A DNA stretch of 64,000 nt from Nodosilinea sp. FACHB-141 (GTDB taxonomy: Bacteria > Cyanobacteriota > Cyanobacteriia > Phormidesmidales > Phormidesmidaceae), in NCBI RefSeq assembly GCF_014696135.1, contig NZ_JACJPP010000015.1:186001-250000 (forward strand), read 5' to 3'. Made by a program: the position numbers and the translations under genes. Below the pieces are notes generated by a model. The model had not been told where the DNA came from. It ran no database searches and saw only the letters and a list, made by a program, of their open reading frames with translations. Numbering within the stretch: position 1 is the first letter of the stretch; every line of letters starts with the position of its first letter. Below are positions 18,293-26,884 of the stretch, in pieces.

Positions 18293-19798
18293 ATGGGCCA
18301 TGTCTCTTCATTGTCTGGCCGTAGGGTAGTTGTGGTTGGCGCTGGCATTGGTGGACTAACCGCAGCTGCCCTGCTGGCTCGCCGAGGTTATGCGGTGCGG
18401 GTATTTGACCAGGCCCGTGTGGCCGGGGGTTGTGCCTCAACCTTTAAGCGGCGAGGCTTTACCTTTGACGTAGGGGCAACTCAGGTGGCGGGGCTAGAGC
18501 CGGGAGGCATTCACCACCAAATCTTCAGCGAGCTCGACCTGCCGCTGCCGGAGACGACCCCCTGTGACCCAGCCTGTGCCGTGTTTTTGCCCGGCGAAAC
18601 CGAGCCTATTCAGGTATGGCGCGACCCCGCAGCCTGGCAGGCCGAGCGCCAGCGGCAGTTTCCGGGCAGTGAGCCCTTCTGGCAGCTGATGCAGACTCTG
18701 TTTCAGCCCAGCTGGCGGTTTCAGGCGCGACAGCCGGTGTTGCCCCCCCGCAGCCCTTGGGATCTGTGGCAGCTGACCCAAGCCCTGCGCCCCGATACCC
18801 TGGTGACGGTGCCCTACACCTTTAGCACAGTGGGTCAGGTACTGAGGCAGCTGGGGTTGGCGGGCGATCGCCGCCTCAAGACCTTCCTCGACCTTCAGCT
18901 CAAACTCTACTCCCAGGTGAGTGCCGATGAGACGGCGGTGCTCTATGCCGCTACTGCCCTGAGTATGTCTCAAGCGCCCCAGGGTCTGTGGCACTTAAAG
19001 GGCAGCATGCAGGTGCTGAGCGACAGTTTAGAAAAAGCGCTGGTGCGCGATGGTGGCCTGCTTCAGCTTAATCATGGAGTGCGACAGATCCATGGGGTGC
19101 AGGGCCGAGTGGGCGGAGTAACCGTTGAAGACCAGAGCATGGGCAAAACCTGGGTAGAACCCGCTGACCACGTGGTAGCCAATGTAACGGTGCAAAATTT
19201 GGTGCAGCTGTTGGGCGATCGCGCTCCCCAAAGCTATCAGCGGCGGGTTGAGGCGCTGCCCGAGGGCAACGGTGCTTTTGTCCTATACCTTGGGGTAGAG
19301 GCATCGGCAATTCCCCAAGGTTGTCCACCCCACCTGCAGTTTCTCTACAGCTACGACGGCCCCATTGCCGAAAACAACACCCTGTTTGTGTCGGTTAGCC
19401 GCCCTGGAGATGGGCGCGCTCCTGAGGGGCGAGCCACCATTGTGGCCTCATCGTTCACTGACCTTGCGCCTTGGTGGCAGGGCGATTATGAGGCTATGAA
19501 GCAGGCCTATACTGATGGTGCTCTGCGGCGGCTGTCTAGCTATTTTGACCTACGGGCCGAGCATCTGATTCACGTCGAGGCGGCTACTCCCCGGACATTT
19601 GCCCACTTCACTGCTCGCGACCAGGGCAGTGTTGGTGGGTTGGGGATGCGAATAAACACATTCGGTCCCTTTGGGTTTGCTAACCGTACGCCACTGGCCG
19701 GGCTTTGGCTTGTGGGTGACAGTACCCATCCGGGTGAGGGGACGGCGGGGGTGAGCTACTCGGCCCAAACCGTAGTGAGGCAGATTGTGGCCCAATAA
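18293..19798 (+). CDS. crtD: Carotenoid C-3',4' desaturase CrtD-like flavoenzyme
   Basis: 501 residues. FAD-binding VVVVGAGIGGLTAAALLARRGY at residues 12-33, then FDQARVAGGCASTFKRRGFTFDVGATQ, the arrangement of the phytoene-desaturase/CrtISO superfamily. The long conserved block VAGLEPGGIHHQIF ... CDPACAVFLPGE and the C-terminal FAD motif GLWLVGDSTHPGEGTAGVSYS agree best with cyanobacterial CrtD, which introduces the C-3',4' double bond in myxol glycosides. The substrate is inferred from family resemblance. The stop is followed at once by a perfect palindrome. Confidence 0.8.
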   Translation: MGHVSSLSGRRVVVVGAGIGGLTAAALLARRGYAVRVFDQARVAGGCASTFKRRGFTFDVGATQVAGLEPGGIHHQIFSELDLPLPETTPCDPACAVFLPGETEPIQVWRDPAAWQAERQRQFPGSEPFWQLMQTLFQPSWRFQARQPVLPPRSPWDLWQLTQALRPDTLVTVPYTFSTVGQVLRQLGLAGDRRLKTFLDLQLKLYSQVSADETAVLYAATALSMSQAPQGLWHLKGSMQVLSDSLEKALVRDGGLLQLNHGVRQIHGVQGRVGGVTVEDQSMGKTWVEPADHVVANVTVQNLVQLLGDRAPQSYQRRVEALPEGNGAFVLYLGVEASAIPQGCPPHLQFLYSYDGPIAENNTLFVSVSRPGDGRAPEGRATIVASSFTDLAPWWQGDYEAMKQAYTDGALRRLSSYFDLRAEHLIHVEAATPRTFAHFTARDQGSVGGLGMRINTFGPFGFANRTPLAGLWLVGDSTHPGEGTAGVSYSAQTVVRQIVAQ

Positions 19799-19815
19799 AG
19801 ACTCTTCAAGAGTCT
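19799..19815. terminator. Short perfect palindrome after crtD
   Basis: AGACTCTT-C-AAGAGTCT begins two bases past the crtD stop codon. It lacks a following T-run, so it may be only a 3' stabilising hairpin. The remaining bases to 20069 show no gene. Confidence 0.35.
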
Positions 19816-20069
19816 GTGAGGGGCAAATCCTCAAGAAAACTTTAAAAAATGCATCCTACTTAACGGAGAAAACTGTCCCTGTCCTGGGTATTATTGTCTA
19901 AACTATGCCCGTACTCTGGGCTGGTCTAAGTAAAACTCGCTACTTAGCCTACCGGCAAACCTGCTGTAGCTAAGCCGTTCCTGTTCCTGGAAGTGCAGCT
20001 AATCCCCACCAACATCGGTTTTGATCGGGTGCCTTCGTCATCTACCGCTCTTCTAATCAGGTCAGCAGC

Positions 20070-21332
20070 ATGAGTCCTTGGGATTCCTTAGATTCGTGGT
20101 CAAATTACTCTAGTCGGCCCCCAGCTAACCTAGAGGACTTGCTTTACCAGCACTGGCAGTACTGGCGCAAGCAGGAGGCCCCCCATGAGCTGATTGCGCG
20201 GTTCCGCAGCCTGTTTTTAGATGTGGCCAACTACCCCGACAGCTCGGTGGCTAGCGCCCTTCTGAGTCTGTCTGAGCAAGAGACCGCTGACCGCGAGTTT
20301 AAGTATGTGCTCAACCGCTGCTGCTACACCCTGATCAATCTCTGGTACACCCAGCCTCGTGACCATTGGGCAATTCCAGAACTGGTGCGGCTATTTGAGG
20401 ATCTGCCCCCCGCCAACAGCACTAACCCCAAGGCTCGAAAGGTCTACGGCTTAGTTAAAGAATTTCCTCAAACTGAGCAGTATGCGTCTTTGGTACGGCT
20501 TCAGCAGATTATGGCCCCCGCTCGGGAGGCCGATGTCTCTGCGGCGGCGGTGATTGAAGATCAGCCTCTGGCCCACCGCATTCGCCACTACCCCTTTCTC
20601 TACGACAACAGTCTGCTGACCAAAGACAGTGGCCAAGAGCAAAAGCAAAACATCAACGACCTGCGCCGTCGAGCTGAGACCGACCTGGGCATTCGCTTGG
20701 CGAGATACCATGCCCAGCACCAAACTTCCGGTCGGGCTATACAGGCGGTCAACCCCACCTTGCTTGATGCTGATGGTCTAGAGCAGGCATTGAGCTTTTA
20801 CACCGGCAAAATTGATGGCCGTACCCACCGTGACCAAGCTCGCTGGTTTGCTACCTATAGCAAAACTGTGCGATCGTTCCGCGACTTTAAGGATGAGTTT
20901 GTCGATTACCTAATTGGCCCGATCGCAGTGGCAGAGCCCAAGTACAGCGGCAACCACTTCACCCGCAACCTGCGCCAGTACCTGCGCGAAACCCTGGCGG
21001 AGTTCGATAACCAGCCGTTGAACAGCTTTATTTTGGTTGAGACCTGTCGTCGTCTGCTCAACTTTTTGGTGGTCGATAGCCCCCACCGGCCCGTATTTCG
21101 CAACTTTCGCCACCTAGTTGATGACGTGGGGCACACCTTAACCATGGGACTGCTGCTGCGGCTTGTGCTGTTTTGCTCGGCCGCCAAGCCCTGGCTAGAG
21201 CGCTGCTTTTCGGTGCTGTTTAATCTGCATGAGCGCCGCACCTGCAAAGAGGTGCCCTGGCTGGTCACTAGCCTAGAGCACGCCAACGTGGCACTGATCA
21301 CTAACTTTAACGATGTAGGCTACCAGTTTTAG
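20070..21332 (+). CDS. Conserved-looking protein of unknown function
   Basis: 420 residues, soluble, no signal peptide. The N-terminal third reads as helical (LYQHWQYWRKQEAPHELIARFRSLFLDV; CCYTLINLWYTQPRDHWAIPELVRLFE). The centre has FLYDNSLLTKDSGQEQKQNI and a charged RRRAETDLGIRLARYH helix. The C-terminal half includes NHFTRNLRQYLRETLAEFDNQPLN and a hydrophobic stretch TMGLLLRLVLFCSAAKPWLERCFSVLFNLHERR. Codon use and GC match the chromosome. I do not recognise a family. It is followed after 180 bases by the GT39-like gene on the same strand, without obvious operon spacing. Confidence 0.75.
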   Translation: MSPWDSLDSWSNYSSRPPANLEDLLYQHWQYWRKQEAPHELIARFRSLFLDVANYPDSSVASALLSLSEQETADREFKYVLNRCCYTLINLWYTQPRDHWAIPELVRLFEDLPPANSTNPKARKVYGLVKEFPQTEQYASLVRLQQIMAPAREADVSAAAVIEDQPLAHRIRHYPFLYDNSLLTKDSGQEQKQNINDLRRRAETDLGIRLARYHAQHQTSGRAIQAVNPTLLDADGLEQALSFYTGKIDGRTHRDQARWFATYSKTVRSFRDFKDEFVDYLIGPIAVAEPKYSGNHFTRNLRQYLRETLAEFDNQPLNSFILVETCRRLLNFLVVDSPHRPVFRNFRHLVDDVGHTLTMGLLLRLVLFCSAAKPWLERCFSVLFNLHERRTCKEVPWLVTSLEHANVALITNFNDVGYQF

Positions 21333-21511
21333 ATCGCTACTGGGAGGAGCCAGTCAATGGCTTTAGCTTTCCCTTTGGGCTGGGGAGTATGCTCTGCCTT
21401 AGCAGATGCAGGCTAGGGCAACTGGCGAGTTTTAGCCTCCGTCTGGGGTAGGTTAGAGCTCAAGCACGGCTGTAGCCAAGATGACTAGGGCCAAACTTAA
21501 GGAGAAAAGGC

Positions 21512-23092
21512 TTGGCAAAGGGCTGGGTTGGGGTCAAGGGGGTGGCGATCGCCGCCATAGCAGTGGGCCTAGTACTACGTTTCTCTAACTTAGACCGCAA
21601 GGTCTACTGGCACGATGAAGTCTATACCAGCCTGCGGGTGGCAGGCTACATTGGCCCAGCTGTGGAAGATGCTGTTTTAGATCGCCCCGATCTGGCCCCC
21701 GCCGATCTGTTGCGCTATCAGCAGATGCCGCCATCCCCCTCTCTATCAGCCTGCTGGGATGCCCTGGCCAATCACCCGGAGCATCCGCCGCTGTATTACC
21801 TCGCCGCCCACGGTTGGGGACGGATTTTTGGGGCATCGGTGGGGGGCTATCGAGCGATCGCAGCGATTTTTGGGGCGATCGCTCTGGCGGCCATGTTTTG
21901 GTTGGGGCGGCAGCTGTTTCCGCTGCACCCGCCAGTGGCCTGGCTGGCCACAGCTCTGATGGCGGTCTCGCCTGTGCAAATCATATACAGCCAGGAGGCC
22001 CGCGAGTACAGCCTATGGGCAGTGGGGTTGCTGCTGGCCCATGGTGCCTTGGCGCGGGCGGTGCGACTCAACCAACCCTTGGCCTGGCTGGCCTATGGTC
22101 TGGCTTTGGGGCTGAGCTGGTACGGATCGCTGATGACTGGATTACTGGGGCTGAGCCACCTGGTCTTTATGGCATTGACCCAGCGACAGCGACGGCCCTG
22201 GATGGGGTTTGTGCTGGCCCAAGGTTTGGGTATTGGGCTGTTCACCCCTTGGATTTGGACAATTGTGCGGCGGTGGGATCGGTTGAAAGAGGTCACCGCC
22301 TGGACAGATGACCCTCAGTCTTTAGACTATTTGGCGAAGCTGTGGGGGCTGCACTACAGCGCCACCGTGGTTGATTTTAATCTGCCCATTGACCATCTTT
22401 TTACGGTGGTTGGTCCGGCTCTGGTGCTGGGACTGGTGACCGTCAGCCTAGTTCAGATTGGGCGGCACTATCCTCGCTCAACGGCGGTGTTTTTGGGCTG
22501 CGGACTGCTGCTGCCGCCCCTGGTGCTGATTTGCGGTGACATCGTGCGCACCGGGCAAATTTCCACCAATACCCGCTACTTTTTTCCGTCGCTGCTGCTG
22601 GTGCCGCTGGCGATCGCTCCCCTGCTCAATGCTGGTCTTGCTGCCGCATCGCAGCGCTCTAGGGCAGTGGGGGCGGCTCTTTTGGCTCTGCTGCTCACGC
22701 TGGGCATCGCCTCTGGGTTCGCCAACAACCGCGCCTTCACCTGGTGGAACAAATCCCTCAGCTACCCCAACCTGGCGATCGCCAATTATCTCAACGAGCA
22801 GAACGCTTCGGTGGTTATCTTTGGCGAGAGCGGCATTGCACTGGGAGAAGCAATTTCCCTCAGCCACTACCTCAACCCTGAGACCGCTCTGTGGCTGCTG
22901 CCTGAGAGAACCTTGCCCCCTGTAACCACCCTGCAAGCTGTTGCTCAAGACCAGCCCAGGCTGTTTTTGTTTGAGCCGCCGTCGACCATGCTCGATGCGG
23001 TGCCGCCGGGGTGGCAGATAGCTCCAACCGCCGATGTTAACGGGTTTGCTCCCAACGACCTGGTGCGGCTGATTCCGCCGCAGGGGTCTTAA
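21512..23092 (+). CDS. GT39/PMT-like membrane glycosyltransferase
   Basis: 526 residues. Start is TTG 21512, supported by AAGGAG about 7 nt upstream. A first transmembrane helix is followed by the loop DRKVYWHDEVYTSLR, with the acidic DE pair typical of GT39/ArnT-type polyprenyl-phosphate-sugar transferases, then NHPEHPPLYYLAAHGW. At least nine more hydrophobic segments follow, and a C-terminal soluble domain. The sugar and acceptor are unknown; cell-surface lipid or protein glycosylation is the usual role. It ends only 4 bases before the stop of the convergent LD-carboxypeptidase. Confidence 0.8.
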   Translation: MAKGWVGVKGVAIAAIAVGLVLRFSNLDRKVYWHDEVYTSLRVAGYIGPAVEDAVLDRPDLAPADLLRYQQMPPSPSLSACWDALANHPEHPPLYYLAAHGWGRIFGASVGGYRAIAAIFGAIALAAMFWLGRQLFPLHPPVAWLATALMAVSPVQIIYSQEAREYSLWAVGLLLAHGALARAVRLNQPLAWLAYGLALGLSWYGSLMTGLLGLSHLVFMALTQRQRRPWMGFVLAQGLGIGLFTPWIWTIVRRWDRLKEVTAWTDDPQSLDYLAKLWGLHYSATVVDFNLPIDHLFTVVGPALVLGLVTVSLVQIGRHYPRSTAVFLGCGLLLPPLVLICGDIVRTGQISTNTRYFFPSLLLVPLAIAPLLNAGLAAASQRSRAVGAALLALLLTLGIASGFANNRAFTWWNKSLSYPNLAIANYLNEQNASVVIFGESGIALGEAISLSHYLNPETALWLLPERTLPPVTTLQAVAQDQPRLFLFEPPSTMLDAVPPGWQIAPTADVNGFAPNDLVRLIPPQGS

Positions 23093-23096
23093 ACCG

Positions 23097-24137
23097 CTAG
23101 CTTACGGCTGGAGTCTGCATTTGCAGACTGCCGAGGGTGGCATCCATCGTCACTGAGCCGCCAATGGGCAACGTCCACAGCGGCTCTACATGGCCAATCC
23201 ACGCGCCCGCATAAGCGGGAATGCCCAGAGGTTTGATGTGGTCTTGCAGAATGTCACTTAGGGTGAGCGAGCCATAGCCTTCGCCGGGACCGCAGGCGGT
23301 GCATTGGCCAAACACAAACCCGGCCAGACCGTCGAGCACTCCGGCCAGCTTGAGCTGGGTCAGCATGCGATCGATGCTGTAGGGCGCTTCACCCACGTCC
23401 TCTAAAAACAAGATTGCCCCAGTGGTGTCGGGCATATAGGGCGATCCCACAATGCCGGAAATGACCGAGAGATTGCCCCCTAGCAGTGGCCCGGTGGCGC
23501 GGCCCGAGGTAATGGTCTGAATACGGCCCTGGTCGCGCATCAAGCGGTCTTGATCGCCACCCAGCAGCGGGTTGCTGTAGGTAAGCGTTTCGCCATTCAT
23601 GACAATGCGGCGCAGCGGTTCTACCTGATCGTCTCGCCAGGCGGTCAGGCCGTGGGGGCCGTGGAATGTGACCAGCCCCGTTTGGGCGTAGAGGCCCAGC
23701 AGCAGAGCCGAGATGTCGCTAAACCCGATGACAACTTTGGGGTTGGCACGAATCAGGTCGTAGTCGAGGTAGGGCAGAATGCGGGCGCTGCCCCAGTCAC
23801 CGCGAATGGGCAGCAGTGCTTTTACTGCCGGGTCGGCGAACATGGCATTTACATCGGCGGCCCGCTCGGCGTCGGTGCCCGCTAGATAGCCGTAGCGCGC
23901 CAGGGCGTGGGGAGCCACGCGGGGCACGAAACCGAGGGCTTTGACAGCGTCGATCACCAGATCGAGGCGATCGCGCTCAAAGGTGGCCCCCGCTGGGCTG
24001 ACAATGCCCACCGTATCTCCCGCTCGCAAGCGCGGTGGCAGCAGAGCAGGACGTCCTTGGGCCTGCACCGCTCGCTGCCCAAGCGCTACCCCTGCCGCTG
24101 CTACCCCCAGCCCGCCCAATAGCTGTCGCCGCCGCAT
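23097..24137 (-). CDS. LD-carboxypeptidase (peptidase S66), Tat-exported
   Basis: 346 residues from ATG 24137, chosen because it starts a Tat signal (MRRRQLLGGLGVAAAG ... QAQG); the frame could extend to 24338 but would then overlap the divergent methyltransferase. S66 features: PPRLRAGDTVGIVSPAGA at the mature N-terminus, IRGDWGSARILPYLDYD with the nucleophile Ser, FLEDVGEAPYSIDRML with the catalytic Glu, and GHVEPLWTLPIGG with the catalytic His. The enzyme cleaves the L,D bond of murein tetrapeptides during recycling or remodelling. Export in folded form by Tat places it in the periplasm, unlike cytoplasmic E. coli LdcA. Confidence 0.87.
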   Translation of the reverse strand: MRRRQLLGGLGVAAAGVALGQRAVQAQGRPALLPPRLRAGDTVGIVSPAGATFERDRLDLVIDAVKALGFVPRVAPHALARYGYLAGTDAERAADVNAMFADPAVKALLPIRGDWGSARILPYLDYDLIRANPKVVIGFSDISALLLGLYAQTGLVTFHGPHGLTAWRDDQVEPLRRIVMNGETLTYSNPLLGGDQDRLMRDQGRIQTITSGRATGPLLGGNLSVISGIVGSPYMPDTTGAILFLEDVGEAPYSIDRMLTQLKLAGVLDGLAGFVFGQCTACGPGEGYGSLTLSDILQDHIKPLGIPAYAGAWIGHVEPLWTLPIGGSVTMDATLGSLQMQTPAVS

Positions 24138-24193
24138 ACGCGCTACCCTAAAATTTTGCAACACCACTGCCGAGCATACACCGGAGTCCCCCC

Positions 24194-24820
24194 GTGACCG
24201 CACAACCTCCGTCCTCTTCCCTACCATCCCTTGGACCCGACGATTGGGAACAGCGCTACCAAGAAGGCACCCCTCGCTGGGATCTGGGCCATCCCGCCCC
24301 CGCCTTTCAAACGCTGCTGAATGGGGCGGATGCACCACAGCCGGGTCGAGCGATCGCCCTTGGTGCCGGACGCGGCCACGATGCTATCTTCTTTGCCCAG
24401 CAGGGGTTTGAGGTCACTGCCGTAGACTTTGCCCCTTCGCCGATTCAGTCGCTGAGAGAGCAAGCCCAGGCGCAGCATCTCTCCCTAAACCTGCTGCAAA
24501 AGGACATCTTTGAGCTGACCCCAGACCTGGCAGGCCAGTTTGACTATGCGATCGAACACACCTGCTTTTGTGCGATCGATCCCGCTCTGCGTCCTGACTA
24601 CGTAGCTTTGGTGGCCGAGTTGCTGGTTCCCGATGGCGAACTGCTGGCCGTCTTTTTCACCCACCAGCGCTCTGGTGGCCCTCCTTTTGGCACTACTGCC
24701 GCTGAAGTGCGCCAGTTGTTTGAACCCCACTTTGAAATATTGACTCTGGAGCCAGTGACGAACTCTATACCCTCGCGGCAAGGGGAAGAGCACTTTGGGC
24801 GATTGCGGAAGCGGGGATGA
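24194..24820 (+). CDS. TPMT/thiol-type SAM methyltransferase
   Basis: 208 residues from GTG 24194 with GGAG 7 nt upstream. It has the DDWEQRYQEGTPRWDLGHPAPAF opening of the thiopurine/halide-thiol methyltransferase family, a SAM site AIALGAGRGHDAIFFAQQGFEVTAVDF (about 53-79), and EHTCFCAIDPALRPDYV typical of the group. It likely methylates small thiols, halides or chalcogens; the substrate is not determined. It is divergent from the LD-carboxypeptidase with 56 bases between starts. Confidence 0.82.
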   Translation: MTAQPPSSSLPSLGPDDWEQRYQEGTPRWDLGHPAPAFQTLLNGADAPQPGRAIALGAGRGHDAIFFAQQGFEVTAVDFAPSPIQSLREQAQAQHLSLNLLQKDIFELTPDLAGQFDYAIEHTCFCAIDPALRPDYVALVAELLVPDGELLAVFFTHQRSGGPPFGTTAAEVRQLFEPHFEILTLEPVTNSIPSRQGEEHFGRLRKRG

Positions 24821-24952
24821 GAGAAATGAGGGGATGAGGGAGAAGGGGAGATGAGGAAGACTTTAGCTTACTTCCCCACCCTCCTCACCTTCTCCATCCT
24901 CCTGACCTTCCTCACCTGCCCCATCTTTCTCATCTCCTTATACTGAAGAAGA
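24821..24952. repeat. Imperfect polypurine/polypyrimidine hairpin (second copy)
   Basis: Immediately 3' of the methyltransferase: about 55 purine-rich bases (GAGGGAGAAGGGGAGATGAGG-like), a short centre around CTTTAGCTTA, then about 65 pyrimidine-rich bases (CCTCACCTTCTCCATCC). It has the same design as 10312-10427 and lies just upstream of the HEAT-repeat gene. Confidence 0.7.
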
Positions 24953-24974
24953 CCGTTCACCCCGAACCTTCCCC

Positions 24975-25643
24975 ATGGATTTAGAGCAGATTTCTGCCCA
25001 GCTTAAAAGCGAAGACTCGAAAGACCGCATGCTGGCTCTGGCCTCGCTGCGGGATGTGCCTGCGGCTCAGGCGGCACCGCTGATTCGGCAGGCGCTCCAC
25101 GACAAGAACCTGCAAATCCGTTCGATGGCGGTGTTTGCCTTGGGCATCAAGCCCGACGAAGAGTCCTACGACATTTTGATTAATCTGCTCACCTCTGACC
25201 CCGACTACGGCATTCGTGCTGACGCGGCTGGGGCGCTGGGATATTTGGAAGATCCCCGAGCGTTTGAGACTTTGGTGCGGGCCTTTTATGAAGACACCGA
25301 CTGGCTGGTGCGCTTCAGTGCGGCGGTTTCTCTCGGCAACCTCAAAGATCCTCGCGCTCACGATGTGCTGATGCAGGCGTTGCAAAGTGACGAGGTTGTG
25401 ATGCAGCAGGCGGCGATCGCAGCTGTCGGCGAGATTGGCGACCTAGAAGCGGTCGACGAAATCCTCAAGTTTGCCCAGTCTGAAGACTGGCTGGTGCGCC
25501 AGCGTTTAGCCGAAGCCCTGGGCTATCTGCCCACGCCCAAAACTGAGCCAGCCCTGCGCTACCTCGAAAAAGACTCCCAGTTTCAGGTGGCTGAGTCGGC
25601 GAGAATTTCTCTCACCCGACTGCAAAAGCGTAAGGACGGTTAG
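24975..25643 (+). CDS. HEAT-repeat protein (NblB/lyase-like)
   Basis: 222 residues made almost entirely of about 30-residue HEAT/PBS-lyase repeats: LIRQALHDKNLQIRSMAVFALG, LINLLTSDPDYGIRADAAGALG, LVRAFYEDTDWLVRFSAAVSLG, LMQALQSDEVVMQQAAIAAVG, and two more. Small HEAT proteins of this size in cyanobacteria include NblB, which acts in phycobilisome turnover, and E/F-type bilin lyase subunits; the sequence alone does not decide between these and a general scaffold. The start ATG at 24975 gives the full first repeat. Confidence 0.8.
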   Translation: MDLEQISAQLKSEDSKDRMLALASLRDVPAAQAAPLIRQALHDKNLQIRSMAVFALGIKPDEESYDILINLLTSDPDYGIRADAAGALGYLEDPRAFETLVRAFYEDTDWLVRFSAAVSLGNLKDPRAHDVLMQALQSDEVVMQQAAIAAVGEIGDLEAVDEILKFAQSEDWLVRQRLAEALGYLPTPKTEPALRYLEKDSQFQVAESARISLTRLQKRKDG

Positions 25644-26006
25644 CGCGCATCGATATCGCTGGGTCAAATTGACATAATGCGGCGTGCAATTGGCAATTTG
25701 ACCTTTGAAAGCATTACACAGCTGTGCCACTTCACTTTGCAGCGGTCGCTGTAAGCTAAACAGCTGTGCCAGTTTGCTTAACAGCGGCCTGTGTATGTCA
25801 AACAGCTGTGCCACTTCGCTTTGCAGCTGTCTGTGTATGCTAAACAGCTATGCCACTTCGCTAAACAGCTGTGCCACTTTGCTTTGCAGCGGCCTTAATT
25901 TGTTAAACGGGCTGCTGAGTATGCCAAGTTGCGATCGCAGTGGGCTTGATTTGGCGATCGCAGCCCCCGACAGCAATGGGTAGGCCGTCGGGGGCGGGCG
26001 AGGGCT
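25644..26006. other. Repeat-bearing interval between HEAT gene and small conserved gene
   Basis: It contains the 42-bp tandem array described separately and two HIP1-like GCGATCGCA sites at about 25931 and 25953. A plus frame (25705-25983) and an interrupted minus frame run through the array; neither is clearly a gene. Confidence 0.5.
25718..25915. repeat. 42-bp (2 x 21) tandem repeat array
   Basis: Units starting ACAGCTGTGCCA at 25718, 25760, 25802 and 25844 are exactly 42 bp apart; the fourth is shortened to 21 bp, so the next starts at 25865, and a decayed unit follows at 25907. Each unit is two related 21-bp halves, so translation gives heptads on either strand: SEVAQLF / SIHRPLQ on minus, and a Cys/Ser/Leu-rich 14-mer on plus. 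The minus frame has a TAG in the fourth unit where GTG became ATG on the plus strand. Confidence 0.8.
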
Positions 26007-26288
26007 TTACTCAATCAGCACGGTTTTGGTGGCGATCGCCATCCAGACTGTTCCCGTTGGAAAGCTTGTGCTGATAGTGCCGCTGGTGGGCGGCACGGGG
26101 ATGGGGTCGCTCCAGTCGTTGGGGTCGGTGTAGCCGAGGGCGTGGAAGATTTTGATGGTGCGATCTATAGCGGCTAGGCTGCCGTAGAGCATGTGGCGCA
26201 CCCGCTCTGGACGAATTTGGGCGGTGCTGGGTGAAGACGGCGGCAGATTAGATGCGCCGCTGGCATCGGGTTCGAGATATTCAAACAT
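26007..26288 (-). CDS. Small conserved cyanobacterial protein, unknown function
   Basis: 93 residues from ATG 26288 (MFEYLEPDASG), preferred over upstream ATGs because GGAG lies 9 nt before it. A Ser/Pro-rich linker is followed by the core AQIRPERVRHMLYGSLAAIDRTIKIFHALGYTDPNDWSDPIPVP, which I recall as a recurrent small family in Leptolyngbya-like genomes, often in several copies. The C-terminus is hydrophobic (TVWMAIATKTVLIE). No function known. It is the last GC-rich gene before the AT-rich accessory stretch. Confidence 0.65.
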   Translation of the reverse strand: MFEYLEPDASGASNLPPSSPSTAQIRPERVRHMLYGSLAAIDRTIKIFHALGYTDPNDWSDPIPVPPTSGTISTSFPTGTVWMAIATKTVLIE

Positions 26289-26884
26289 GGGTTCTGTCTC
26301 CATATGTGGTTGAGGAAGACAGAACGCGAAAACCCCAGCCACCCGCAGCATGAAGTGCAAACTGAGGGGGCTAGGGTACCATGAGCCTAGCCTCGCAATC
26401 TGCCTTAGGAGATTTGCGGGGTCAGCTGTCTGTTGGTGCCGCTAACACCTCCAGGCAGCGCTAAAGTTTTCGAGTTCTGTGTGGTCGCCGCTCCGCCGAA
26501 CGGCTTAGACGAGTGTACTGATACAAAAGCTCCCCGTCAACTGTATGTAAGGCACTTTCTGAAAAATAACTCAGCCGTTTCATGGGCTTTTCACTTCTCG
26601 GTTACCGCGAATCAAAACATGAGTTACTGGTCATAGTACCTTTACATCTTTACGCTTTAATACTGTAAAGATCATCACAATATAATTAATCTAAATCCTA
26701 TGGCTATTGACTTAACATTAAGCTTAGTTTTTTGACTTGCAAAAGAACAAAGCTCTGATTTACTATCCTTAGCTGTAAGGATGAGACCCTCCTGATATCG
26801 ATACATTTGCTCAGCACTATATTGCAAAATATCGCTGTAGGATTGAGGCCTCTTTAACCCTTGCGTTGTCATTGAGGAATTTCA
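26289..26884. other. AT-rich intergenic stretch upstream of the aerolysin-like gene
   Basis: About 600 bases; composition drops sharply towards AT from about 26640. Small frames (26433-26636 plus, 26675-26872 minus) show no family signature. It probably holds the promoter of the downstream gene, whose ribosome site GAGGAA lies at the very end. Confidence 0.5.

Noticed and set aside
24138-24338. 67-residue N-terminal extension of the LD-carboxypeptidase
   Set aside because: It would overlap the divergent methyltransferase and bury the Tat signal that begins at ATG 24137.
26433-26636. 67-codon plus frame in the AT-rich interval
   Set aside because: No recognisable motif, no ribosome site; composition explains the open frame.
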